From NCBI GenBank assembly GCA_035079385.1, contig JAVHKY010000003.1:23761501-23825500 (forward strand): a DNA stretch of 64,000 nt, written 5' to 3'. Positions 34,946 to 48,004 of this stretch are shown here, one piece after another. The DNA comes from Aspidiotus rigidus (lineage: Eukaryota > Arthropoda > Insecta > Hemiptera > Diaspididae). The notes under the pieces were generated by a model. The model was not told where the DNA came from. It saw only the letters and a program-made list of their open reading frames with translations, and searched no databases. How positions within the stretch are numbered: position 1 is the first letter of the stretch; the number at the start of each line of letters is the position of its first letter. A program made the position numbers and the translations under genes.

Positions 34946-35589
34946 CAAACATTGATACAGAAACTAAATTAACTAAAAGAATCGACCAGTGCGGACTAGG
35001 TTAGATCGATGGACATGAATTAGGTAGATTTTCTATATGCCGCTTGTGTCAGTTTTAAATTTTTATTCAAGGTATTTCTATTTTTAATAGGTTGGAATCT
35101 ATAAGCTAAACAATCATCTGAGGTATGAATCGTTTTGGATAAATATACGTCAACTTGAGTTGTATGATGCGAATGTAAAACTATATTAGTATAGCCATAC
35201 TTATGATGATGTTAACCAAAATTTTCGAAGATACATTCTCCTTATCTGAGTCTTTTTCTTTCATTAAAACTAGGTAGGTATGCAAAGGAACAATTTCCAA
35301 CTGTTCGAGAAAAAGAATGATTTTTCGTGGTACAGAGGTACTTTCTCGAGTAACTGAGTTCCTAAAGGAGGGAAAAGAAAAGTAGGTATACATATAATTC
35401 CATTGATGAGGTACCGTACTCGAGAAGAACAAAGCCTTGCATCAAAAATTCAGTGTTGAAAATATTCCAAAATAAGCGAATTTTCTCGTCTACCTTGTGT
35501 GGTAGTTGGATGAGTCGAAGAAATGAGGGCAAAATGAGAGAAAGTATCACACATATTTCCTTATATTCATATATGTGTGCTCGCCAATG

Positions 35590-35869
35590 TTGGAATTTTG
35601 TATTTCGTAGAACTGGAGCGGAGCGATAGCAACGATGAAGCTCACAATTATCAAAGCCCATATTGCATCCTTGTATACGGTTTAATGTTCAGCACCCTTA
35701 CAGCAACATGTCTCGTTACTTTCCTCGAAACGTACAAAGTATGGCAGATACTGCGATGCGAGTTTGACTTTTGCAAACGTGGAAGAAAATTGAAAAAGTC
35801 GCCGACCAGTGGAACGGAAATAGGACTCGAGTACGCGTATTTCCGGATGACATTTGATTATTTGTGACA
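35590..35869 (+). other. Possible exon of an unknown protein
   Basis: After the acceptor-like TTTGTATTTCGTAG a frame runs to a TGA near 35867. Its composition looks protein-like: ELERSDSNDEAHNYQ, then a hydrophobic stretch YCILVYGLMFSTLTATCLVT that could span a membrane, then a basic region CKRGRKLKKS. I recognise no family, and no partner exon is evident. Confidence 0.22.
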
Positions 35870-36988
35870 CAATAGCGGCGGATCTAAGTTTACACAAGAC
35901 TACCTTCGCATCTTGTCACGCGTTCGCAGCCCTGCGAGCAGGAAAATCGTGTTTTTCGATGTTCTTTTTTTTTTTTGTGGGTGCTCATTGCGCGCGACAT
36001 AGAGCTCGACATATTCATAGGTCTAAAATTATTAAATCTGTTAGAGAACGGAATTGGTAAAGAACAAAAAACAGGGATAGCATTGTTATACATCAGTAAC
36101 TCAGGCCATTGGAAACTTTCGAGCTTTTGACATGTGTGTAAATAACAAAAATGAATCATAAGCGATGCGCTAAAGTTCGGTTAGAGGTTTCCAAAATAAA
36201 ATTCAATGTCATGATGTGTGAGGTATCATATTATTGTAGATTACCTCGTAACTGCGGATTATAAAGACTTTTTCTTGAATTTTTCACACACGATGTCCAT
36301 CTGAAAGAAGCCACACATTCGTCTGTCGTGAAAAGTGAACGCGAAAACTGTTCTTCTTTATCGTTGAGTGAGAAAGAAGACAACGAGGAGCCATAAAATT
36401 AATAAACTTTCAAAGCTTTGACTCTCTTTCTGTCTGAGCAGAATATTATTCTTTTCTGGTTTTGTACGGCAATAATGGCTTGTTGTTTCCTGCGCATTAT
36501 AAGTGAATGATGAGGAATATTGTCATGTTGAAAATATTTTTCTGCATAGTCACCATAGTCAAGCATTACGTCAGAAACAACGTACCTATTTCTTTCTGTT
36601 TGAATAATTAAATTTCGAACAATTATTAATAATGATTATTGACGCTCACAGATTTCACATAGATGCGGTGACCGGTGTAACTTAATGTTGTGCGGGTTGC
36701 ATAGTTTATCAAACCTTACTGGAGAACAAACAATGACTTCAAATTAATTTATCTCGATAATTTTGTCTGAGTTCTTGAAAAATGTAACGGAATATTGAAT
36801 AGAAGTCTACGACACTGAAGGGGAAAAGCTCAAAAGAAAGTTTGTGATATTTGTACCTATTTTAATTAATTCTACTATTATTCTGGTAAGAATTCAACGA
36901 AATTATCGAGATTCAAATTTAATAATAATATTAAATTTGTTGTATACTAGCGAAACTATAGCAGAATATTGAATCATGAGCATGAATC

Positions 36989-37129
36989 AGCTCTGCCGTA
37001 CAAAGTTGAATTGACGTATATGCAGATAATGAATACGAGGAAAAGAGGTTATGGGTGAACTTGATATAGCCTCTTTTTCTCAAATTCATAATTTGCATAT
37101 ACGTCATTTCAACTTTGTATGGCAGAGCT
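36989..37129. repeat. Long near-perfect hairpin 1
   Basis: Arm 36989-37048 (starts AGCTCTGCCGTACAAAGTTG) pairs with 37070-37129 (ends CAACTTTGTATGGCAGAGCT) around a ~21-nt loop, for about 60 bp with scattered mismatches. There is no terminal transposon signature or clear target duplication. Confidence 0.88.
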
Positions 37130-37157
37130 GTGAGCTGAGTAACCGCGTTGCTTTGTT

Positions 37158-37276
37158 CTCTGTTCACATTAAGGAAGGATAGAAATATGACCTTGAGAAC
37201 GGAACGATAGATTAAAATTACCCGGAGCGTTCCGTTCTCGAGGTCATATTTCTATCCTTCCTCAATGTAAACAGAG
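37158..37276. repeat. Long near-perfect hairpin 2
   Basis: Arm 37158-37206 (CTCTGTTCACATTAAGGAAG at the start) pairs with 37228-37276 (CCTTCCTCAATGTAAACAGAG at the end, shifted by a base) around a ~21-nt loop. Only about three or four mismatches occur in 49 bp. It starts 28 bp after hairpin 1 and has the same arm-loop-arm plan. Confidence 0.9.
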
Positions 37277-40200
37277 TAAAATAGTTATAATAATTATAGT
37301 AATACGGTAGTCCTGAAAAGTTTTGCAAGTCATCTTGTTTGTTCCCAGATTTGTTTTTGTTCCTCATTGTAACCTTAGTACCACCTATGTAATAAATAAA
37401 GCGCAGACGGCCCTCTGCCTACGGTGCATTTTTGTTGAGAAGATTAGTACATACGTTTTGGTCCTCCTGGGCGCGGTTTGAGTATGTATAGTCAAACTGG
37501 TCATGAATTTATTGCTGTACTTGTTATCATTTTTGCGTTCAAATATCAAGTTTCAATTTTTGGCATTGTATTAAAGGTAATTTATAAAAAACATATCAGT
37601 ATCGCCAATGCAGTTGATGATATGGTCCAGGTTTATAGTGTACAGATGGTTTAAGTACCGCGTATCTCTATCCTGTAGAATCAAAGCCAGAAGTATTTTG
37701 ATCACAAGATCCTACGAGTATAATGAATCATCAAAATCTTGAGGTAAGTATGTTTTATCATCACCTGCTCGCAACAATGGTCTCGTATGCAAATTGTTTC
37801 AAAAAATGAGTATTAGCCTTTTGATCAAGACGACAGAAAAATTATTCTGAGGGAAATCAAATGTTCAAATACCTATGTAGGCCTAGTGAATAACTGTATA
37901 CGTACAGCTGCAGTAGACTGGCGTAAAATCAAATGGAGAATCATGAGGTGAATTGATACGGCACAATTAGTAATACTTTTTTGAAGATAACTTCAGAATC
38001 AAGCGAAATGCATTTAGTTTCTATCTCTTGCTGGTGTGTTCAATTTCAAAGATACACTCGCAGATCTTCTACTTGATGACTATCATACAGATATGGTAAG
38101 TATTTAGTCTGTAGTTCAACACCAAGAGATAGAAACACCGCTCAGATTTTCCAATTAGAATGTGAGTACCTACCTAGGTAAAATAAATTGCTGGTATGGA
38201 TTTATATCTTCATATTCCGTCTCTATCTGTGTAAATAAATAATTTGGCCTCACTAATTCTACTCGTCCTTGAAGACAAACATATTTTTAGTTTCTGCTGA
38301 CCATCAACATAATTTATTTATTCAACTTATGATGTTTATTTTAAAGTGATCGTTATGAATCTCGAATTGCGGAGCCTTCTCATTGATACTTGTCGAGGAT
38401 ACTGCGATACCTATAGAAGAAACGTAGGTACAATTATATCTCTACAATACCTATCAATATCTACTAATTTCAATATTGAAAGACCGTAAGATTAATAATT
38501 GTCATAATTATATCGCGTCTTATTATCTATTTACTTCTCTGATGCATTTAAGAGAAAGGAGAGACCTCAATTATCATCCCAGCAGTTGTACAACAAATGA
38601 GAGAAAATTGAAAGATGTCATACAAACATTGAAAATTGTCATCAATTTTGGACTACTGTAACTACTGCAAAAGAAAGCCTGCAGCTTTTGTGTTTGTTTA
38701 CCTCGTGGTTCGTTCACCAATGAGAGCAGGTATGTAATCCACAGGTACACATATTATTCTATTTGAAATTACGAGACTCAATCCATTTTGGATGGGTTCT
38801 CCAAAAATCTAACATTAATATTAATTTTTCAATTGAGAATTGTAGATTAATCCTTATTAGCCTATTAGGTATCAGTTTGATAATCATTTCTTGTTCAGAA
38901 CCTTGGGCTCCCCATCTAGCCGTCAATTTTAATCACCTCAGTTCAATTTTTCCTTCATCTAATAGTATTGTACTTACTTAAGAATCTTTTGTAACAATCT
39001 GACTTGAGGTTACATCGATAACATGTTGGTTCAGGAGAGTCCTGGCGGAATAATGCTTGAGCAAGGCTACTTTTTTGCTTCCAAATTTCACTCATTAAAC
39101 TTAAATCAAAACATACAAGAGTACTTGATACCGGTATGTGATATCTAGGCTACCTATTAATATTTGGCCGATCAGTCTTTTCAGTGGCATACTATTTGAG
39201 TTCAGTATACTATTCTAATTCATCACTAAGTACTGAATTTGACGGTACTGACATAATTACGTCACAAGTGAACCCTATCACCATTCGTGCCAATCGTTGA
39301 TGAGAACGGAAAATTTCTCGTGGTAGGTCATGATAAATGTTTTTGAAGAGGTGATAGTCGGGAGAGGATCAGGATTATGTTGAATGGTTAGACTAGGAGG
39401 ACCACAACTAGTTGGTAGATCAAATTTGTAATCAAGTTGTTATGAAGGGCAGAAATGAGTGCGAAACGAAATATTGATATGTTCCGAGACCTTGAAGATG
39501 GTATACGTTATACTGAAAGGTCGGTCATAGTTTTTTTAATCAATAAACGACGGCAGAGCCGTGAAAAAACTTGAATTTTTATTCTTTTCTACTATTGATT
39601 GGAAGTTCGTTATCGTATCAATAATGGAATGAGGTGGGGACAACAGACCTAGAAAAAAATGAAATGGGTGACGCGTTTTCGAAGTATGATTTCTCCTTGA
39701 GGAAAAGTTTCTGAGTTTTGATGGAAAACTTTGTGCTCTGGCGAGAATGAGGAACAGTAATATATTTTGAGGTCATTGACTAGGATTGGCACTAGGTCAG
39801 AGAAGAACAAGCAATTTTTTTTTGTGGCAAGTACGGGAATGGTTACCAGGAGAATTTGCCCTATTTTAAAAAAGACGTGAATTATGATCTTCATTTTTTA
39901 CCCGTAGAAAGTCGTTCCTATTTAATGAAGCAAAAGCAAATTTATGTTCTAGTTGGACGAAATAAATCCTTCATTGAGTTTACCTTCCGTATTTCTTTTC
40001 CATAATTTTATTAAATTCCATAGTAAGCCATGACTTGAGCCATTGTCCTATTGGTTAATTAAATTCGGTCCTTTTTTCCTGCTAGGGCTTAAGCGTTGAT
40101 CTTATTATTGGAGAAAATGATCCGGCGAACAAGTTCTCAGACCGAAAAAGAAGCGTACTCGCCTCATTTTTCAAGCTTATGTGTGTGTTTACGTACTTAG

Positions 40201-41494
40201 CAGTAAGTTTGAATGACTTTTTCTTCTCTGGTGAAGATGTTAAATAAGAACGCCTAGGCAGTAATGAACGCAACTTATCTTGCGCACAACAACTCACATC
40301 AGTGGTGTTGTAGAGCCAACACTGTCTCCTCGATGAGTTCTTTGTAGGATATTCTTCTGGTTTTAAGCCATTTACTTGTGTAGGACCTACTACAACCGCC
40401 TAAGAAGACAACTGCTATATGTCATTGACCATCATTGCTTGAAGTACTTGAAGTCTTCATAGTAAATGTCATTTTCAGGGTTCTCAACACAATCATACGT
40501 ATTTAGTTGGGTTAATATTTTGATTCAATACCTAAATTCTATTCATTTGTTTATAGTCTGTCGCTATTTAGTAACAATATCAAATAGGTGTTCAGGTAAA
40601 GGATCTAGGTACGACTAAGTTATTTAATTAGAAAACTGCTCGTGGCTGAAGATGCATGGACGCGTATTCAATAATTTAAATCTCTCATGCCGTCACAAAT
40701 CAATTACCTCGGCTTAATTTAAAATCCACTCGATTACACGGACGTAGGATTTACACAACGTAAATAGGCACGCACATAACCTCGTGAAATTAATTGTATG
40801 CCCGAGTTCAGTTTATCGGATTTTACTAACCAACCATTTGAAATGGCTTTTTGTCGAGTGCGAGTGCGTTAAACGCTCATTAATTCTGCTTGATTTAATT
40901 ACTGAAAAGCACCTATCCACGCTGTGTTTATGTGGACTACGAGTCTCTTTTTCCTCTTTTTCGCAAATATCAAACATAATAATCTTTTAACATCCGCAGT
41001 AGTTTGTAGAATTAAAAGCCCAAAGGTAATTATACGTAACATCGGCGTGACTACCTTTGCACCACATTATTTTGTATACCGATATTGTGCGTTTTTTTTT
41101 CTCTCTCTCTTCCGAACAGCCATAGACAAAAAAAACGTTGCATTCGTACAAGCCACGACGAGAATATGAAACCAAAAATGATGATGTAGTTCTTTTCTTC
41201 CTCATTTTCTGCATCTACCTTTATTTTGTATTTTCTTGGTAAAATTAAACGCAAATATACAGTGCATACTCCAACGTTGTGCTGCAGAATACATAATCGG
41301 GAGTGTTTTTACGTTTTCGCCAGCATAAAAACCTAATGAAAACTTCGAGTTAATTACGTTTTAACTGCACACGTAAGAACAGTTAGTTCGGAAAGAGAAA
41401 GAGAGATGAAATTAAAAAACCTAATTCCATTTACTAAATTTAATTTTCACTTCTATATTATAATCTGGATATGCCAGACCTGTTTTGAATAACG

Positions 41495-41528
<34 letters not shown>

Positions 41529-41860
41529 AGAAAGGAAAACAGAATGAAAGTGCTCGTACGTAAGGTATGGAAAATACTGGTACCAGTGTACCCCCATCTC
41601 TGGTACAGTAAACTAATTTTTCAACATTTTATTCATTTTGTCTTTGTTTTCGTACTCATCCTTGATGAAATCGTGTAAACTGTATTCTTTTTTTTCATAC
41701 AATACGAAATAAAATGGAGAAAAATTAGAAAAAAAAAGGGAATGAGAGGATTCGCCTTCTGCATTTTCCAGACTGGTCACTTTCGTAGAAAACCATTTCT
41801 TTTTTTTTTTTTCTTCCTTCTGGCGAGATGCTGACGACTTCCGCCGAGAGGCTGTCGAGT
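37277..41860. other. No gene recognised
   Basis: AT-rich intergenic sequence with short frames, a ~30-base A run near 41495-41525 and no family I can name on either strand. Confidence 0.4.
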
Positions 41861-41869
41861 TGTAAATGA

Positions 41870-42808
41870 TTGGGCCCCGAAGTCTACCCCACAAAAACTT
41901 ATCTGATAGCATTTTCCATTAAAAAAATCCCCTCAGTTGATAAATGGAGCGAAAGGAGTATGTCAAAAATTAAAAAATGGGGACATTCTGTACACTTTTT
42001 AAAGGTTGAAGTTATTCGGCAGTACAGTACTTCCAAGTATGAAGAAAAAGAAGTAGACTACGAATGGTTGAATGGTAAATGCTCGCGTACTTCTGCGCTA
42101 ATCAATTTCCATGCTGTTATATTCTATTCAAGTAGCGGATATGAAAGGCACTCTTTGATCAGTATTCAACCTTTCATATAGTTTTAACTCAAAAGTAATC
42201 AAGCAATCGATGAATCTCAGGAAGACTCATAAATATCGTTATTGACGAGAAATTCACTTTGTATAAGTTAAAGACAAGCATGCATTGACCAATTGCGAAA
42301 AATATTTTCTGATTGTATTTCCTATACTGCTAAATGTATTGCTAGTCTTTCGTCATACCATATGGGACGGAGCAATTCATGAGATTTTTATTAGATATTA
42401 TGAAAAAATGGATAAACCAGGAAAGTGGGTTCAAATATATTTACAGAATGTAAGAAAAAGAATAGGTGAGAGGACAGAAGAATTTGCTACTCAATCTATT
42501 ATGAATGCAATTTCTTTCCCTCCTACTTATACTCCTCTTCCTCCTCACAACCCACTGTTTGGGACCTCACAACTTAACAGCAGATTTACACTTAAAGATT
42601 GAAGGAAGACCTAAAATTGCAGATGAGGAAGCAACGACTCAGAAACCAAGACAAAGAAAACGTGATTGAATCTTTGCTCCCCGTGTCTTTCTCATGGGAA
42701 TCAATTGTCCGTTTGGCCCGATTGACAGAATTTCTGTCGATACATGGAAGACGAAATAAACCGCCTATTCACACTTATAATTTGTTTGAAGATTATGTGG
42801 TGTATTAA
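41870..42808 (+). other. Run of unrecognised + strand open frames
   Basis: Three frames follow each other: 41870-42181, 42285-42602 and 42599-42808, then an ATTAAATAAAG polyadenylation-like word at ~42805. The middle one opens with a hydrophobic stretch (YFLIVFPILLNVLLVF) and contains KPGKWVQIYLQNVRKRIGER; the last contains NQDKENVIESLLPVSFSWES. They look more protein-like than their surroundings and could be a small broken gene or an old transposon. I recognise no family. Confidence 0.22.
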
Positions 42809-43000
42809 ATAAAGAATCAAGCAAGGTACTAATTTCATTGCCAAGAGGCTTCATTGCACGCTCCTAAGTAGTCATTGTTTAGCATTTTTCAAACATGGAA
42901 ACGATATTGTTAAAACCTACGAAGAGATCCAAATAAACGGCAAACGGGCTCCATCCCCCCCCCCCTCCATGACGGAATTGTGAGTCGCGACTAATTCCAT

Positions 43001-43350
43001 AATTTTGTTCACATTTTGTTCAATTTTGTTCACTCGTCGTTTCCTCGCTACAGCATTTCAAATTTAGGGGGTGGGGGAAATGCAGCCCCCATCTTCGAAT
43101 TTTGGGTTCAAATCCATGTGATAATTTTGTTCACATTTTGTTCAATTTTGCTCAACAAATTTCAAATTTTGTTCACTCGTCGTTTCCCCGCTACAACCAT
43201 TTCAAATTTAGGGGGGCGGGGGAAATGCAGCCTTCATCTTCGAATTTTGCGTTCAAATCCATGTGATAATTTTGTTCACATTTTGTTCAATCATTTTGGT
43301 CAGGAAACTTTGAATTTGTTCACCCATCATTTCTCCGCTACATACATTTA
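43001..43350. repeat. Tandem repeats, ~145-bp period, three copies
   Basis: AATTTTGTTCACATTTTG begins at 43001, 43123 and 43268. Between the copies are shared TTCACTCGTCGTTTCC and GGGGGAAATGCAGCC blocks. Confidence 0.85.
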
Positions 43351-43514
43351 ACATTTTGGGGCCTAAGGAATACACCTCCCCTCTCTCATCTATGAATCAC
43401 CCATATTTTCCAATTACTCACATCCCATATTTTGGGACCCATAGGCATGAAATACCCGTGCCCATCCTCCTCATTTTGGAACTTACATAATATTTCATTC
43501 TATTCAATTTTCTA

Positions 43515-45200
43515 AAATAAATACTGTACATTTAATTACAGAGTGCGCCAAAAAGATGTTAACAGTTAAATGAGAATTTGGGCTAAACCTGTCGTAGCGC
43601 AAAAACGCAAAACATTAGATGAATAATTCAAATGTACGAAATTTGTATTTCAATTTTATCTTTAATTTGCGCCACATCCGAAGCTTCTACGTCTTCTCTG
43701 AGAAAAGTTATCGACCAAAATGTGCCGAAAATTTAGGAAATTGCCAGGGTTCCCAAAATAAGGCTTGAAAATTGATTAATTTACAGTATTGAGCTGAATT
43801 TTGAAAATTTCTGTTTTTCAAGTGAATTTGGTCGGGGAAAACGAAAAAAAAGGTAACAAAACCCTAAGAAGCACCAAAATGGGTTAATGGGCCCAAAAAG
43901 GGTCAAAATTTCCCAAAGTTGGAAAATCGATCAAACTTTTGAATCGTAATTTGATTTTTGAGTGGAATTTTGCGCTGAGTCCGAAAAAAATGCTTATAAA
44001 GTTCTTCGAAGCACCAAAAAGGGGTTAATGGGCTCAAAAAGGGTCAAAATTTCCCCAATTGGAAAATTGTTCAAACTTTAAATTTGAATTCGATTTTCCA
44101 GTGAAATTTCGCGCTGAGTCCGAAGACAATGCTTCAAAAATACTTCGGAGCACCAAAATGGGTCGATGGGTTCAAAGAGAATCAAAATTCCTCCAAGATG
44201 AAAAATTTGCGTAATCTTCAAGAGTGGTTTTCAATTCTGAAGTAAAATTTAGCGCCGAGTCCGAGAAAAATACTGAAATAGCCCTTGATGATCTCCAAAA
44301 TGAAAAATGAAAAATTTTTAAAATAAATACTGTGCATTTAATTACAGAGTGCGCCAAAAAGATGTTAACAGTTAAATGAGAATTTGGGCTAAACCTGTCG
44401 TACCGCAAAAACGTAAAACGTTAGATGAATAATTCAAATGTACGAAATTTGTATTTCAATTTTATCTTTAATTTGCGCCACATCCGAAGCTTCTACGTCT
44501 CCTCTGAGAAGAGTTATCGACCAAAATGTGCCGAAAATTTAGGAAATTGCCAGGGTTCCCAAAATGGGGCTTGAAAATTGATTAATTTACAGTATTGAAC
44601 TGAATATCGAACATTTAAATAATTGGATTATTGCTCCTGAACTGAAATTTCACGGGGAAAACAAAAAAAAAGTCACAAAATGCTGCAAAGTACAGAAATG
44701 GGTTATTGGGCCCAAAAAAGGTCAAAATTTCCCCAAAATGAAAAATTGCTTCATCTTCAAAATTTTGTACAATTCTTTAGTGCAATTTAGCGCTGGGTCC
44801 GAAAAATCACCCAAAAGACTCTACGAAGCTACAAAATGGATGTACGGCCCCAAAGAAGGTCAAAATTCCCCCAAATGAAAAAATTGCGTAAGCCTCGAAA
44901 TGTTGCACTATTTTCTAGCGAAATTTTGCGCTGAGTCCGAAAAAATCACCCAAAAGACCCGACAAAGCTTCGAAATGGATGTACGGCCCCAAAGAAGGTC
45001 AAAATTCCCCCAAATGAAAAAATTGCGTGAGCCTCGAAATTTAGTACTATTTTCTAGCGAAATGAAATTTTGCGCTGAGTTCGAAAAAATCACACAAAAG
45101 ACTCGACGAAGCTTCAAAATGGATGAAAGGCCCCAAAGAAGGTCAAAATTCCTCCAGGCCTCGAAATTTTGTACGATTTTCTAGCGAAATTTTGCGCGGT
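43515..45200. repeat. ~140-bp tandem repeats with a duplicated ~280-bp cap
   Basis: GCGCTGAGTCCGA or a one-base variant starts at 43972, 44111, 44252, 44790, 44928 and 45072, spaced 138-144 bp where adjacent. Each unit contains GGTCAAAATTCCCCCA and CACCAAAATGGGT-type blocks. A different ~280-bp block (GAGTGCGCCAAAAAGATGTT at 43541 and 44347) occurs twice, 806 bp apart, giving a two-level structure. The 94-codon + strand frame at 44900-45184 is a by-product of the repeats. Confidence 0.88.
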
Positions 45201-45245
45201 CAAAGTTCGGTGGAAGTCTCGTGTTTGATTAACGCACCGCGTACG

Positions 45246-45421
45246 GAGGGAATAATAACTTGAAGCTCATCCTTCGTCATGAGCTTGGAGGTATCATTGC
45301 CTCCTTCGCGTGAAATCGGGAGGATTTTTGTGAATTTCCCCGTCTGTATCAAACACGGGGGTATGATGGATCTCTCACCGCGAGCTCATGAAGAATGACG
45401 AGCTTCAAGGTATCATTCCCT
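45246..45421. repeat. Imperfect inverted repeat
   Basis: GGGAATAATAACTTGAAGCT near 45248 pairs with AGCTTCAAGGTATCATTCCC near 45402. CATGAGCTTGGAGGTATCAT in the middle adds a second partial arm. It follows the ~140-bp array directly. Confidence 0.6.
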
Positions 45422-45829
45422 ATTTGTAGAAATTTTCTCCGTCAAGATATCCGTAAAAGCAGTGGACTAAGAAAAAATATCGATTTTCTTGCTGAATATT
45501 TACAAAGAGTGGTTCATACGCATAGCTGGATGCCCAAAACTAGTTTCTATCTCCCTTTTGATCTATTTACCTCGATGACCAGAATTTTTCAAAAGAAAGG
45601 GGGTAGGAGAAAGTTTGACTTCCGAGCTATGTATAAGTTTTGCAGAAAAAGATACCTAACGAGTGGTTGCGAAGTTCATAGTCACAAAATCCAGAGGATT
45701 AATGTTTATATTTTTCAACTACACGTTTCTTGTAGATTATATGTATCAAATTTAATCTCTATTCTGGTTTTAATCTCTATAATTGCAGTTCAATTTTTAT
45801 CGGACTATAGCTCATAAATTATCAAATCT

Positions 45830-47280
45830 GACCGCAGTAAAAATACGCGGTGAAAATGAATTCTAAAATATTCTACCAGCTTCGCCTATACTTTCGCGCG
45901 TCTACTCGCGAAATTTCTTGGATTTATTTTCGATCATAAAGACTCACGACGCGACGCTGACAGTCTAGGATTAAGATAAAAATAATTAAAAACAAACACT
46001 TTTTTCCTCTTTTATGGATATTCGAGCCGTGAAATTTAACCGAAGTCATTACCGTACTCAGTTTTCTTCGTCTACATAAACGAATTAAAATAAACGGCAG
46101 CGTTTAACGTTGGTTCGGGTTTGCTGTTGCTTCTGCTTCAGTTATTCTACCGTGCTGCCCCATCGCCAAACCCGCAACCTTCGGGACTACAATTTTACAT
46201 ACGCAGTTACGCACACAATTAAGTACGCCTTAATTTTCCAAAATTCACCTGACGTGTATAATTAAACTTTTAATTGCTCGACATTTCGTATTTCTATTTC
46301 AGACGACCGCAAAACATTCGTACAAAGCGGTAAATCCTATATCCTCTTCCTTTGGAAATGAAATTATTTCACGCGGATTACGAATGGTGGACGTGCGAGC
46401 CACGACTCTCATCACGGCCGAATCTACTCGTGCTTAGAGATTATTTTTTAAAACTCAATTTAGTCCATTTCAATATCACGTCTTTCTCAGCACTCGACCT
46501 CAATTTTTATCATTAAGTAACGTAGAACGGTCATCTTCTCCATAGCCTTTACAGTATACATAGATATATCTTTTATTATCATCATTTAATGAAAAAATTG
46601 AGTAGTCGATTGCTGTAGTAGCGGAAAACGTATATATGCTGGCGATTTAGGCCACAATGCGTAACACAATGACTTCGAACGTAAGACAATAGCTATTGAT
46701 TACAATAGCCTTTGCCGGCATTTTCAAAAGATAATACTTCGTTTGTTCGTCCATTTATTGTGTATAGCTGTGACCTGTATAGAAAAGTGCGATAAAATAT
46801 TCCATAGTGGCACTCTTTATTTCGACTAGAATTATCGCCCCTATTTTTTTCCTCTCCTTTTTCCGTAGTTGACTTTTTTGTGCTCGTTGTTCGACACTTC
46901 CGCTCCCTACCTTCAACTCCAATGTGAAATCATTCTACGTACAGTACAATCCTCGGTCTTGCCTAATTTCGTTAACAGTTTTTACTATTAATTGAGCGCG
47001 GAAAATCGGTATTGTGGAAAATATCGGCGCATCTTTTTAAGCTGTGATTTCCGTTCGAACGTGTTTTGTTCGCGAAGTTATGCTTTGGTAAAATGTATTA
47101 AATTAGGCCGATCCTATGAGAGTCGTGAAAAATTACTACTGAAAAGGTTCTACTTCATCACCGCGTAGGAGAAATATTATCCTTTGGTGACAAGTAATCT
47201 GCCATACCTGATGAAACTTACTGATACACTTACGGGTTATTAACCCGTTGACTGGAATTTCTCAAAATCCTTCCTTCCTC
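45830..47280. other. No gene recognised
   Basis: Short frames only; no repeats of note. Confidence 0.4.
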
Positions 47281-47688
47281 TCATGTATACAATTTGAAAG
47301 TCAGAAATCTTTCAACTCCTCCTTGATTTTCTCTTCCCGTCTTCGCCAGTGTGAACAGGCTATCATTATACTTCTCCTTCTCAATGTATTTTTGTTTATT
47401 TTTCTTGACCATAGTCAGTAACAACAGTTCCGAGACTCCCATCCTTCTGAGCACTTCCGTGTTTGTGATTTTGTCCGTCCACTTCACCCGATTCATTCTT
47501 CTAAGGCACCATACCTCCATTGCATTCATTCGGTTCTTTTCTTCCCTGGTAAGTGTGCAGGCTTTTGAAGCGTAGCGCATAATTGACCATACAATAGGCC
47601 TATTCGATGTCATCTTGAATATATCGGAATTTCGGCGTTGCGGACCACGCATATTTATCAAACCGTGCAATCTCATTTCGTGCGACAT
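47281..47688 (-). pseudogene. LINE reverse-transcriptase C-terminal fragment
   Basis: A 135-codon minus-strand frame containing WSIMRYASKACTLTREEKNR, then MNAMEVWCLRRMNRVKWTDK and ITNTEVLRRMGVS. The pattern YG/AS-x-WTLT then hydrophobic-E-x-W-C-x-RRM-x-R-x-x-W-x-D-x-x-x-N-x-E-V-L is common at the C-terminal end of non-LTR retrotransposon RT proteins. The catalytic core is absent, so this is a 5'-truncated remnant. Clade assignment is uncertain (not the R1-type end seen at 4560). Confidence 0.75.
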
Positions 47689-48004
47689 TACAAAATCAGA
47701 AATGATTGCACGTACCTCTGTCTGCGAGTATCGATAATTTAAAGCGAATAGTTTTAACGTTGGTAACAGTCATAATATACTGCTTCAATTCAAGATCTAG
47801 ATTGATATATTTTACCAGTAGCAAACCCTGATGGACACGGAATGTAAATAGATTAATTTTTCCATCTTAGAATTTGAACCCGAAAAATTGTAAAAAAAAT
47901 CCGATGCTTCTATTATAATTGTTCGTCCTTGTTTTGTGGGTAGTAAAAAAAAAGAGTAGACGAATTTAAACGTATATTCCAGTTATTATTTGTTTTCATC
48001 AAAC

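Noticed and set aside
43100..43120. GGGTTCAAATCC, resembling a tRNA T-loop
   Set aside because: It recurs in the tandem repeats, and no acceptor stem, D-arm or anticodon arm can be placed around it.
44900..45184. 94-codon + strand frame with repeated peptide units
   Set aside because: It is produced by the ~140-bp tandem repeats, whose length and composition happen to keep one frame open. No known protein matches.
45395..45817. 140-codon + strand frame
   Set aside because: It runs through an inverted repeat and a 44-bp dispersed unit, has no family resemblance and no splice context.
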